NCBI RefSeq assembly: GCF_047496725.1
Contig: NC_132986.1
Coordinates: forward strand, 5,488,501-5,552,500
Length of the DNA: 64,000 nt
Reading direction: 5' to 3'
DNA from: Anoplolepis gracilipes
Taxonomy: Eukaryota; Arthropoda; Insecta; Hymenoptera; Formicidae
The notes under the pieces are model-generated. The model saw only the letters and a list, made by a program, of their open reading frames with translations. It ran no database searches and had not been told where the DNA came from. The stretch's first letter is position 1, and each line of letters starts with the position of its first letter. The position numbers were made by a program, and so were the translations under genes. This document shows, one piece after another, positions 29,731-42,600 of this stretch.

Positions 29731-30655
29731 AATGCGTGATTTCTCGCATATCGTGGGTGTTACAGGAAGCTCGGAAGCGCGAAATTGTTGGAAGCAATGT
29801 TGGCAACAACGGGACTCCTAAATTACCATTTCCGACTTCATCAAGTCTACGCGCGGAACTTGCTGTTTCCCGCAACTCCGCTCCGTGGGATTTTCTACGC
29901 CCAGTTCCACCTTCGCACTAGCATACTTCGCATTGATATTAATGTGCTGCCTCCTTCCCCGTGGATTAATATTAATCGTCGCAGCCCGTACGTGCTCGTG
30001 TTGCATGCACGAGGCCCCGAAGGTCTGTTTCTCCCGAAAACATTCATCCTTACCGGCCCTTTCGCGACGGTAAGGACGTGTGTTCAGCCTCCGCGAAAAT
30101 TCGAGCCGACGTACACCGAAGGTCGAAAAGGTTGGAGAAGCAACAAGGGATGAGCATCATCGTGCGGGTGGTATGAATTAATTTTAAGAACTCCTTCACG
30201 CATGCAATTCTGTGAAGCAACGCTTCTGTCTATCGCAGTTTATGATCAAATTGCATTATATGCTGCAGCGATTTAGGTGATAATCTAAAGTGAATTATTA
30301 CCTCGTTTCAGTGTTTAGGAAACCTATTCGAAAAAAATCATCTCAGGGCATTTACACTGATTATGTAAACAATAGTTCCCGATTAATATAATATAAATCG
30401 TACAATTTGCGAATTTCTAATAGTTATTTCATTATTGCCATTGCATACAAATTAATTTTCCATTTACACTATTAATATTTTGATATCTGAAAAGTCTTAA
30501 GGATAAAAAAAACTATTGTAAAAGAAAAACTTATATTTGAGAAAAAGATTAAGTTAAGTTATTATATATAATTAATTGATTTTCAAACAGGATAAATATT
30601 TTTGTATATTTCTTTTTTTTTTCATTCAATACGTATATTATTCATTTATAAAAAC

Positions 30656-31233
30656 GGGTGTGTGAAGTTAGCACTCCAAAATGCAATTTTTATAGTTCTG
30701 ATTAGAGTTCTAGCTTCTTCTTAAGAGTTCTTTATAAAAAATAAAAAGAGTTCCGTCGATTAACGGTTTAAAATTTGAATTTGAAAATTGGGGTGCTAAC
30801 TTTACATCGAAAATCGAGATCGAGTAGTTCTGAATAGCTTTTTCAAAGTTATATTTCCAAAGTTTGGTAGAATGTAATTTTTTTAAAACTATCAAGAGCT
30901 CTTCATTACATGTAAAAATATTATAATTAATCATCAGAACTATTTAAAATAAAAAAATTATTTTTTAATTTTTTTAAAATTTAATGCTTTATAAAATTAT
31001 TTTTTATTTATCAGGAACTCTAGAGGGCATAAAAACAAAGCAAATAAGCTATTCAAAATTACTCGGTCTCGATTTTCCATGTGAAGTTAGCACCCCAATT
31101 TTCAAATTCAAATTTGAAACCGTTAATCGACGGAACTCTGTTTATTTTTTATAAAGAACTCTTAAACTCTTTAAGAAGAAGCTAGAACTCTAATCAGAAC
31201 TATAAAAATTCACACAAAAACTTCACACATCCC
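30656..31233. mobile_element. 578-bp foldback/MITE-like DNA transposon
   Basis: The two ends form a long inverted repeat, 30656-30842 against 31046-31233, that is closely matched apart from a few substitutions and small indels. The element begins GGGTGTGTGAAG and ends CTTCACACATCCC. It is flanked by 8-bp direct repeats differing at one base: ATAAAAAC at 30648-30655 and ATAAAGAC at 31234-31241. An 8-bp duplication is the size made by hAT-type transposases, so a non-autonomous hAT-like origin is inferred. Each arm also has an inner inverted pair (GAAGTTAGCAC and its complement) and several AGTTCT-like repeats. No transposase is encoded; the open frame inside it is a by-product of the repeat. 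Confidence 0.85.
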
Positions 31234-34200
31234 ATAAAGACTATTTTTATTAATGCAATTTCTATAATTAATATTTAGGATAAAATAGGATTAGATACTC
31301 CTGATAAAATTTTCATTTTGTGCAGCAATGATTTTTGTTTTCAGATTAATTAAAAAAAAAAAAAAAATAAACAAGTACACTACAAAGGCGTTTAATATAT
31401 TTTATGAAATTCGAATACTTTATGAAACAAACTGTTATATTGAAATTTAGGAAGGGGTTTGATTCAACTATATTGTAATCACTAATGAAACATTTTAAAT
31501 TCTGAAATTGATTGTGCAAAGTCAGAACGAGTCGAAAAGAGAGAAGTATCAAAGAGCAACAAATATGGTATAAACCTTGTATATACATTCCATGTTCGCC
31601 TCAAAGCCATGGCTCAGACCTCGTTACGCAGAATCAACCTTAATCTGTTTCTTGTTCGACGAGTCGTCGCTCATATGGCACCGCTTTGTGCCGCGTATAA
31701 CACGCATTACTTTGTTACAAATCATCGTCGAACAGCACACACGAAGCTATTAATTAAACGTAAAAAATATATCTCAAGTCCTCGACAGAAAATTCTCTGC
31801 TTTTCTACATCTTTTTCTGCGAATAATTATACCGTTCGTTTAACTGCGCGCGTAATCGAGTTATGTCGGCAGAAGGGATTTCTAACAGCTGGATTATTGT
31901 GCTTTAAACGTTGCGACGATAAAATAACTCGGCTAACTGAGTTGTGAATAATTTTACAAATAAAAAACATAAATAATTTTCATAAAACAGTAATAATATT
32001 GAAATTGTGGAAAATATTTTTCCTAATATAAAATTTTCTTATAAAAGCTGTTATGATTAAAATATAAAGAAATAGACAAAATACAAGAAAGACTTGCACT
32101 CTTCCACATTTCAATATTATTTAGTAAAAACAAATATTATTCTCGTAGTATTCGATAATATTTGCAATTATTCGCGTTTATTTACATCTTAAACGTTTAT
32201 ACAAACCTCAAAAATTCTTTTTCGCTTTTAATCACAATAAAGCATGATAGAGATTCACGGAATACCTCTTCTTCATTCCGTTCCAATCCTCTTAACTTGT
32301 CTCGCAAGTAATTCGAGCATCGTCGCCATTACAGCGCAGATTAATTCCCGATCCGTTGCGCAGCATCCGCTCGCGACAAATCGAGTGAATGAGGAGGCAT
32401 CGCGTAATCGAATCGTAATTAAGCCATTACCAGCGTTAATGGAGAAGAATATTGAATGCGCCGCCACAACAAGATGTGGAATTGCATTACGCGAGATTCG
32501 CGTCGCGAGACGAAGTCAAACAGGCGAACGCGGTAGCGTTTCAAATTCATTGTCAGTAAAGTATGACGAGTTATTGGTTATGAATTGTCGGAAAACTCGC
32601 GAGACATTTTCGCTCTCTACCAGAGTAAACGAATCAATTTTTAAACGCCGTATGCATAGGACTAGGTAGTTTTGTATAATCCAAACGGGTAAATTTTAAA
32701 TTCGAACAAACCGCACGGCACTATTGTGTTTATAACGAGAATATATATTACTTTTGGTACGAACTGCGAGCGATCGCTCTTTTTTATGAAATTATAACGC
32801 GGCGCCGATCGAAATATAGGCGCGCAACATCGTAAAAACATTGGTGGCGAGCTTACCTATTCTACTGGGACTGAACAACGGACGTGAAACAGTTTTCGCG
32901 GAGGGTATGTAAATCCGCTTAATAAAATATGACACGAAACGAGTTATTTCTTTTCACGTTGCTCCGGCCGAAATTTCGATTAACTCGCGTTTGAGTTTTA
33001 TTCAAGTCAAAGGAAACGTTGCTGCAGTGATTGGTACCGTTATTAAAAAGTTTATGACAAATGAAAAAAAGAACATTATTAGAAAGCTTTCATCACATGA
33101 TAAATTAGGTATATTCCGGTATATATACCTAACTTTGAATTCAATAAAACCTAAAGTAGTTTTTCGCGTGAGACCAACTATAATGATATAGTCGGCGACT
33201 CAAGAATTTTTTCTTTAAGCCTAATTTACTCGTCAAAACAAAACAATTATATGACTGTGAATTTGAGCGTGATTCATGACTCGGAAAATACGAGGCATTT
33301 TCATTTTTTATCGTTCGCCATGTGCTCGAGACTCAATCTCGAGGCGACCGTAAAATCGCGATGTGAGCGAACGGTACGTTATTTCGCAGCGACATTAGAG
33401 CAGAAAAAGAAAGACGACGGACCCAGATAGATATATGTGCCTGCTGAAAGTGGCAGGAACACGATTTACGAGCACGATTTCATATGATGTGGGCTAAAGT
33501 TCGCCGAGTTTATGCTTGACATTAAACCTTTACACTCAACCACCGTGTATAAGTCACTTAACTCGTACCTCAGTACAATGGCATTTAAATGCTTTATCGA
33601 TTATTGTCCCGAGGGTCGAATTAAGAGAGCAGAGGAAGAGACAAGGTGGAATCGTTCGTCGGTAAACGAGATGCGGTCTCAGGGTGGGAAAATGATTTCC
33701 AACGAAGTCCGTTATTGCCACAACTCTCACGGCAATCTTGTGGCGAACGCGCCGTAAATGCGAGGCTAGGTTGGTGAATTATGAATTCGATGTACCGCGC
33801 CGTGATAAAGCCATTTTACGGTTCGCCCTCTTTTCCAGACGATTAAATTCGCGTGAAACCAGCGAGGAAGTAGCAGAAACGGGAACACGATGCGCGAGAA
33901 CTTTGCGTAACATGATCGTGATCGATCGACGATAAAATGCAATTGTTATTACTCTTTTGTATTTCCTTTTCTTTATATATATAGTATATATATATTTCAC
34001 CTAACCTATGAGTATATATCTGTATATAATATATATACATATATACACATTTAAATTAGAGCATTCATTCCATTTATTGCTTACTATTACCTTAGTAGGA
34101 ATATAAAAGATGCGAAAATAATTGTTTCTAAATATTATTTGTATAAATTTAATAAATAATAGCTTTTATATTGGTTAAGTTAAAAATATTTTGTCTCTTT

Positions 34201-34855
34201 TAATCTGAAATATTTACTTCGCTGTAATATATATGATATATTTAAGCAATAAATTTACGACGATAAAATATCTGCAAATTTTCAGAAATTTCCAACCGCG
34301 TATTTCCTCAACAAGCATCATGTACCTATTCGCAGTATCGATCCGCGAAATAATTCGCCTTCCCATTTCCCGTCGAGTAATTGTTAACGCGCTACGTCGG
34401 GCTATATCGAACGTGGCGCACACGAACGAGCATCGAACGTACCTGTTGAAAGCTCCAGGTGCGGGTGTAATCTGGGAGCGGACAGGGTGAGTTCCGAATC
34501 TACCCCGCCTGCCTGTCGTTGCCGCGCTGTTTCTTCCGGGTCATAGTAACTCGATACGTGCGAGGAAAGGACGCCTTTTCACATCGGCGCGCTTGTTTAT
34601 GCCGCACACGACATCGGCGTAGCGGCGGAAAACGGGAAATTGAATAAAGTCCGCAGCGGGAGGCGACCGCGCGCGAAAACGCATTCGGGTATATCGAGCG
34701 GAATGATATATTTGACAAGGTTCGTATTGATACGTGCATATTACATGCGCGATAGGGAGCCGCGCCGCAGCGTCGGCCGTCTGACCATATGCGAGCACGT
34801 ATCACTTACGGGCGCCCGGCTGGACCCGTCGCCCGTCGCCCGTCGCGTCGCGTCG

Positions 34856-34876
34856 TCTCTTCTCTCTCTCTCTCTT
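34856..34876 (+). repeat. (TC)n microsatellite
   Basis: Short run of TC units at the right edge of a CpG-rich patch. Confidence 0.65.
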
Positions 34877-37800
34877 TCGCGATCGTGCTCCTTTCTCGCC
34901 TTCTATCCCGCGCCATGGTATGTACATACATCACGTTTCATCTATAATAAAATTTCAGAAGAGAAGACTATGAAAACAAAGGATGTTTCATATTTGGCTT
35001 ATTTCACAATCTGTGTGTTTTAATTAAATTTCATATCCACGGCAGTTTAATTAATTGTGAAGAAATTTCGATGTATTAAATATTATTTAAATACTTTATA
35101 AAATTCTTCCAAAATTAAATAATAACATAATGATTATGATTAGGATAGAATTTAGCTACTGTAAAATTTCAATGTAACAGTCAAGTTCTTCTTCTTACAA
35201 CAACGATGGAATTCGATTTGTGTGGGCTGGAAGCAGCCTCCATGCATCGTGATTCATTTATGAATATGTAGAGGCGCATGATGGTGGTCAGACACCGGAA
35301 AACTCCGGATAGTACGGCATGAATATGCTAAGCGCAACGTAGTACTGGGGAGGGCTAAATTTTTTTTTCTCGCTGCATCGATCCTCGCAGAGTCAGAGCG
35401 TGAGTTCCACGTGGAAAATGATTTCGCACTTTTATCTGTCTTTTTGTCATTCTATCACATCCGCCAACGATGTTAGTCTTCTCGAATTTTAATTTTCCGA
35501 CATTACAAAAAGGCAGAACAGATTTGCGAAAATAAAGTTGAGAAAGAGAGTCTTCACTCTTCTTAGTCATAAGCTTGAGTTAGTTTAAAAATTTAACTTC
35601 TTTCGCGCTTACAGCCTCGAGCTTCCTAACATCTTTTTCTCGCGAAAAAGAAATTAAGTCAAGATACTTCAAAATTCTTTTATATCGCGTTCAAGTATAT
35701 TGTTGTCAGATATTTTTAATAATTTTGTTTATGCAATTTATGCATAATTAAGGAGTTAAACATTTTTAATAATGCTTATATTAGATTACATAAAAGTTAA
35801 ATTAATATCTAATTATTTTTTATTAAATATATATTAAAGAGAGGCACATATATTAATAGTGGAGACTTTATGTCACGAAAACCATTGTACATTACGAAAT
35901 ATAAACAATATTCAACAAATGATGTTAAATGATACTTAATGGCTTGACAAAAGTCTAAATCACCAACATTGAAGCAATTTAGTAATATAACAATCTAATG
36001 ATGAAATGTACAATTACATTTGATCACTTATTTATTCACCACATGTAGCTTAATTTCTCTTCATGTGTCAAACTCAAGCCATAACGAAATATTAAAGCGA
36101 GTTCGAATGGAGGAACAAAGACATAAAGGAGCAAAAGGAAATCGATATATTATCAATTTCCTCATGCACGTATATGAGAAAGCGGAGAATGAGAAAAATG
36201 GCAAAGTTACGAAGGCCAGAAACGGCAACTGCAATGGTAACAGTAAAGCATTAACTTTATCGCTTACAATCTATATTTTCTCTTTCTACAGCTACAGGAA
36301 ACACGAGAAGGTTTATTAGTATTTCAGACAGGTAATTCCTGTTCTATCTACCTTGCAACTCGATTTAGTGGAGCAGCCGGTATTCGCGAAGCAATGAAAT
36401 TATACGTAATGATATTGAGCGTTAGTATCGTGCAAGGCGTATGCCCGATGAGAGATAATATTCGATAAAAGGATACAAATGATCCCGAAATCTGAATTCC
36501 ATCGTATTTAGACGAAGAAGATCGAGTTTAGATGCAAAATTGTCACTTTTGTTAAATTAGGTGAAGCTATTGGATACAAGTTCGAATTTTCTCTTGATCG
36601 ACTACTTAATTTAAAATAAAATGATTGTCCTTTTTAACTGAAATTTCTGAAAAATTAAATCTTAACAAATTTTTTAAATTATCTTATCTTTTATTAGTTG
36701 TATTATAGATACTGTAAATGTTTTATTTTTATCTAAATGCGAGAAAAAAAGTTTTATAAAACAGAAATAACGAATCGATCGCCAAAATAATTCTGGCAAC
36801 CGGAAGTAGATTTATGAAACGAGCTCGTTCGTTAGAAATAGAACACAGTGAAAAATGTCTTTTCGATATGGATAACTAACCGCGCCCGTGTCGACGAAAC
36901 CCTTGCCTTCACCGAAAAATACCCGGCAAATCGCGACGTCAACGTTCCCTTCGTTACGACTGCTCGTCACGCAGGTTGTTCCTCGGATATGGAAACCGAA
37001 AATTACGAGAACGGGGAAGTTCAGGCTTTATCTCAGGCCTTTATTACATCGGCTGTCAAGCGGTATGTACGAGAACGCGTACGATTAAACTCGCGACAAC
37101 AATAATTGCGCGTTGTACTTTACGACCGATCGTCACGCCGGTGTCATTGATTCTCGAAATTATTCTCTCTCTTTCCCTTTACTATTTAGTTTTTTTTTTT
37201 TTTTTGCCTGCAAATTGTGACTAATAATTTTCTAATAAATAACTACGTCTGCGTAATTGCGCTTTAATTGGGAGACAAACCTACCGCTCCCGTTGTTGTT
37301 GACGAAAATCGGAATTTGTCTGCCTCTGCCGCTTCCGTGATAATTCACTTTTTTTCGGGTGTTTCGCGAGATATCGCCGCGGAAAACACACGATATCGTC
37401 AGGCAGGACGATAATTACGCGCGCGTGTAAACGACTTGTCGTCACGCGAATTGTACATTAATCCGCCGCGCCAGTCGAGAGGAGAGAAACTCGCCCACTC
37501 GCCAGAAAAATAGGAATGTACATTTTATTATAATTATGCGAGCGATATAATCACACACATTGTTGGGTGTCGTGACCTATTTATGTTGCAGTCACTGCAC
37601 TTAATGTCGATAACAGTAATAATCCGCCTGATAAAGTACACGTCGACTGTAATTTTGCATTCAATTGCATGATGACTGAGGGTAGTATTTTTCACTTGCG
37701 TCAATAAATTTCATACGTTTAATTCTTAATTAATTCGCATTAAATGCTGTATGTAAATTAAATAATTTAATTTCAGCAAAAAATAAAATAAGAAAAAAAA

Positions 37801-39607
37801 ACACGGTTTTTTATCTCACAAGCGATGGAATTTTCGGACATATTCGTCAGAAGCAATCAACTCGAATTCCAACGTTTCTTAACCCTCGTACGTGATTTCG
37901 ATATTTTATCCCTACTCGATAGATGGCAATCGTCATGTCTTCGCCACTGCGAGATTTATTACACCGCGGCTTTAGGTAGAAGCGAGCAATTTACATTTCC
38001 CGCTACACGTATGTTCGGTTTCTGCGGCTCGACTATATCCAAACGTCGAGACGTCTCCCCGACTGCTATGCTCCTCGTCGAAATTACCAGGGATTACGTA
38101 CGGAGGAATTGCCCGACGTGCAGTACGACGGTGACGACGAAATAGTGTACTCACAGCACGCTATTAGAAACAGCAATAATCACCAGAAAAAGATTTGTAA
38201 TCGAAAGATTTGACGTATTATAAATTCTTGACAGTATTACAGTTCGTTACTTAATATTTTTCATAGAAAATAACAGATTACAGATATAGATTAAAAATAT
38301 AATTTCAAATGAAGAAAATATATACATTGATTAATGCTAGGAAATAGAGTATTGTATTCTTCTATGGAAAATTGTTTCCACATCAATTGTTTCCACCTAA
38401 CCAATATACTTTACTTTATTAATTATTTTATATAACAAAATATGTCATTTTTCTCTCACGTTGTTCGACAATTTATCCAGAAATTAAGTTTTCAAGTTGT
38501 AATTTTTTTTTTTCATTTGAACATAAAAAATTATTTTTTTTAGTAAAGTATTATAATAAATAGAAGAAAATATATATATTTGCTGTATAAAAAATAATTG
38601 TTAAATGCCTTATCTTATTGACGCATCTACGTTATTCCATTTTGATTATCCCGAGAGATCACTATCTAAAATTTCGCAAAAATACGAGTGAGTAGTGTTT
38701 AATGGGTCCTTATTGGCTGCTCAAAGGACGGTGAAATTCTTCAAAGGATCACTGGCATCGTGTCCTATTAGCATTTAAGATTGCGAAGGATCATGTCCTT
38801 CGTTCTTTTTACTGCGTATGGTAATGTAAACGCAGTCGTTGCCGACCTTTTCACGGTAATTGGGTCAACGGGGTTAGACGCACGAGAAAACGAATGATGG
38901 ACGAAGAAACGAAGAATATCCGATACAGAAAAGAGGCAGAGACAAGGCTGACGAAGGCTGACTTCTCGTCGAAACGAAGTGGCTTGAAATTAGTTTACCT
39001 TTGGAAACCAATTTCTTTCTTTTTTGTTGCCCTCCTCTCGTCTGCCACTTTCTGTCTGACATAAGAGCGATTTTTCTCCTGTAAGAGGAGGGGCCCGTCC
39101 TCCGACGGGTAACGAGAGACGAAATTGCCGAAGGGAGGAAAAATAATAAATGAACGATACGGGTCGCGAAAAGATCAATGTCTGATAATACGGTAAATAA
39201 TACAGTTGTTCCCTTTTCGCGTTTATACAACGAACTGTGCATCACGTGCAACAGGCCCTTATTGATACTCTAATACATTCTATTTTAATAACCTACTATG
39301 ATACATACCTGCACTCTGTAGAAAACACGAATGCAATCCATTATATCGCCATAACGAGCAGAAAAACACTGCGGCGAACCTTTTAATGGATTTATTAAAC
39401 GGCTAACGATAAACTCTGCAACAGAAAATTAAAAACATCATTAATTTATCACTGACAGATTTTAATAATTCATTGAAATTTTCTAACTATGTATTACGTG
39501 ACAAGTTTTGTTGGAAAATCAATACTTAAATATCATTCTCGTGTAAAGTCATGTTGAAGAAAATATCACGATTCAAAATGTCAAATGAAGAATATATGTA
39601 AAAAGCC

Positions 39608-39638
<31 letters not shown>

Positions 39639-39660
39639 GGGGGGAGAGAGGGAGGGAGAG
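39608..39660 (+). repeat. (GA)n purine tract
   Basis: Uninterrupted (GA)n followed by G-rich purine sequence, pure purine for about 50 nt. It is similar in kind to the tracts at 15.2, 29.6 and 48.2 kb. Confidence 0.75.
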
Positions 39661-42600
39661 AATAATATTTTTAAAATAAATTTTGATGCTTTTTATCATG
39701 GATCTTATCCCTGTTTTATAATTTTACTAATTAACTTATCCTGCATATAAAATTTACGCTATACATTTACATCTGTTAATGTGTATACAAAACATATGAT
39801 TATAAGGATGAAAGTTATTGCGGATTTGCACGCATCCGTCCTCATAAATTGAGGAATGTATCAAATGTTCCTGATTTACCAGAAGAAAGAAGAGAGAAAG
39901 AGAAAAAGAAAAAAAGAAAAGGAGAGAAGAAGGGACACTGGTAGAAGTTAGCGATGTAAAGAAATTTATGACTATCATACTTCACGGTACGTCAAGCTGT
40001 GTTTCTTATGGCCTGACTGCTATAATCTAGGCACTTAACATCTTACGGTCTAGCCGCGATACTTTTCAACATGAAGAAATGCTAGCTTTGCAATTTTCAG
40101 AAGAAAAGTGTACATTTTGAAAAAATTGTTGCCAATAATGGCGAAATTATTTATAAAAATATCGACTGTACGACGATCATAAATTAGAGATTTCTAACAG
40201 ACGAAGGTAAATTCTGATAATTCCATCGATTATCGCAAATTTTGTAAGTGCCTATCTCCATCGGCGCATCGCGACTGACAGAATCAATAATCGGACGATA
40301 TTAGGAAGGAAGGCCGAGTAGTCGGATAAAAGACGACCGGAAGACGGCAAGAGCGAAGGAGATGCCGCGACCGTCATTAGCTAGACCAGCCACAAGTCAG
40401 GCCGAGTATTTCAAGTTGTTGCTTTTCACGTCGCTTGACGCCGCGATATTAACCGTATAACATGTACGGCCGCCATTATACAGCCATTACAACGTCACAC
40501 CGTTGTACTAACGTATTATACCGCGAGCGCGACGCTCGCTCAGTCCGGGCTAAAGTAGCGTGCGGCACGCTTCTACTCTCTATCCGCTATCGCTACTTGA
40601 CTGACAACCTTAACTGACGCAGGATCCCTTTTATACAAGCCAACCAGCGAGCCAGTCCGCCTAACCAACCTTCCTCTTCCTTCGCCGCTGCCACCTTCCC
40701 TTACCGTATATTTTACCCTCTTCACCCGCACCTTTGTTAGCGAGACGACCACGGAAGTATTGCGTTACCCTGTGTACAGCTACGTTCTTGTCGTATGCCA
40801 CGTCGTGGTGCTTGCATACTGAATCGCGAAATTCCGCCCGACTGAGATAAGGCGCATACCGAGGCACATGTTTGCCAGAGAGCAGAAAAAATAGCAGAAG
40901 AAATAGAGTTCTCGAACCGGGAGTATAAACCAGGAAACATTTGAGAACTTTACATTGTACAAGTGTGCATACATTAATTCGCGGAAAATTAATTTTTTCA
41001 TGTTAATATAACTGGTAGAGAACTTACAACTTGATAATCTTGCTTAGTAAATATTTATTCTAATAAATTTAAAAAATTAAAAGAATATATAAGCTGTCTT
41101 TTTAAATATAATATACACAAAAAAAAAGTTACATCAAATTGAAACGTACGTATTTAAAACTCGATGATTAATGTTTACTGTAATGTTAATAAATCAAATC
41201 ATGCGTTGTTTATGTATACATATCTTCAAGAAATAAAAAATGAGAAGAACACTATTTTTCTCCCGAATTGACTTCTGATCGTCGAGGTACGGAAGAATTG
41301 TGTTCGTATCACCCTATAGATACTTCATCGTCGGGGAAAATTCAACGCTGATGGGATTGCATTCGCCACGTCTCGCGAAAATCAGATTTGTCGGTAGTAC
41401 ACCCCTTACGCGAGGGATGAAATGCTCCTGACCCATTTCGTGGCGTAAATTTCGTTCGAATCGCCTGAAGGTCTTTACGGTGTAAATTCCTTAACTGCCG
41501 AGTCAGAAACTTTAGCCCCTCAGCTTACCCCGAGGCTGGACATTCAGATGGTTTTATCACGATATATCGAACATAAATATATATCTGATTATATGTGTAT
41601 GTATCTTATTTCGCGAATATAAATATACTTTAAAAGAAATATTACTGATTTTATGGAAATATTGTTTACCATCTTTTGATGAATGTTAGTTTTATTTAAA
41701 TTTATATTTTAATTTATTAATTAAATTTATTTTATTAATTTGATCTAATTTCTTTTAATTTATGTTTTGTTTATAATATATTAATTTAATACTGAACTAA
41801 TATTCTTAGCGTGAAAATATTGAATATTGATTAGTAATGATTACAATGATAAGTATATATACTGTATTTTTCTTATCTCTCTCTTATTCATTAAATTAAT
41901 TAATCTAACATTTGCGTGGCACATTTCTTTTCCTATAAAAAATACGGTCAATTTATATGCGAGATCAATTGCTATACATTGGAAGCCGAATATCAAAATC
42001 ACTCCAGGACAATCTCTGGGATGGTTATTATAATTTTGACGAAGGATTCATACTGAGAATCACTCTCTTCTCATGGCAATTACGTAAATATAAATAAACT
42101 GCGTTCGCGGCGTATAATCTTTGGTTAAAGATCGCGCAATCATAGGTCGCGATAGTCTTTGATGATATTCGTTGTCGAAGTTATACTCCCTCGGGTCTTC
42201 ACTTCTCGTCTCTTACAACCGAAGGCCACAAAATGCCAGACTGTGGAATACCAGAGCGCCTTGTCGGAAACAGTAGTCGAGATACATTCCAGTTATAACA
42301 ATTAGTTTCCACCATCGCGTCTCTCGTAATGCATTCACGTAAAAGCACTTTACGATCTGCCAATGAGATTTTGTTCAACAATGGTTAATGATTCTACGAT
42401 GCCGTCATAAAGAAAGAAATATAATTGAGTTTCCGTTTAATTTCATCAACGTGATAAATTAAAATCAAAATTTTAAATTTTGATATATACATATATAAAA
42501 AATGTAATATATATAGAAATCAAATTATAATATAATAAATAAAAGCAATTGTCGTAAATTATTATAAATTTTCTTCTTATTATAATTATAATTTAAAGTA

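Larger units (their letters stand above)
14072..30647. other. non-coding region, no gene recognised
   Basis: Apart from the simple repeats listed separately, nothing in this stretch could be assigned to a gene. CpG-rich patches (about 15220-15750, 18130-18720, 21420-21800, 22900-23500, 24700-25150 and 27400-27900) carry overlapping open frames on both strands, as expected by chance when stop codons are scarce. The longest, 145 codons at 15226-15663, is unlike any family I know and is shadowed by opposite-strand frames. The plus-strand frame ending at 20700 is discussed as a finding. A TATA-like box at 16657 followed by an initiator-like TCAGAC is present but has no downstream open frame. Confidence 0.55.

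Noticed and set aside
32244..32669. 141-codon plus-strand open frame beginning with ATG.
   Set aside because: No recognisable family and Arg/Ser-rich composition typical of chance frames in CpG-rich sequence. Another frame is open on the opposite strand, and nothing around it looks like a gene.
42464..42484. Palindrome ATCAAAATTT-T-AAATTTTGAT.
   Set aside because: It lies in A/T-only surroundings where such short palindromes are expected by chance.
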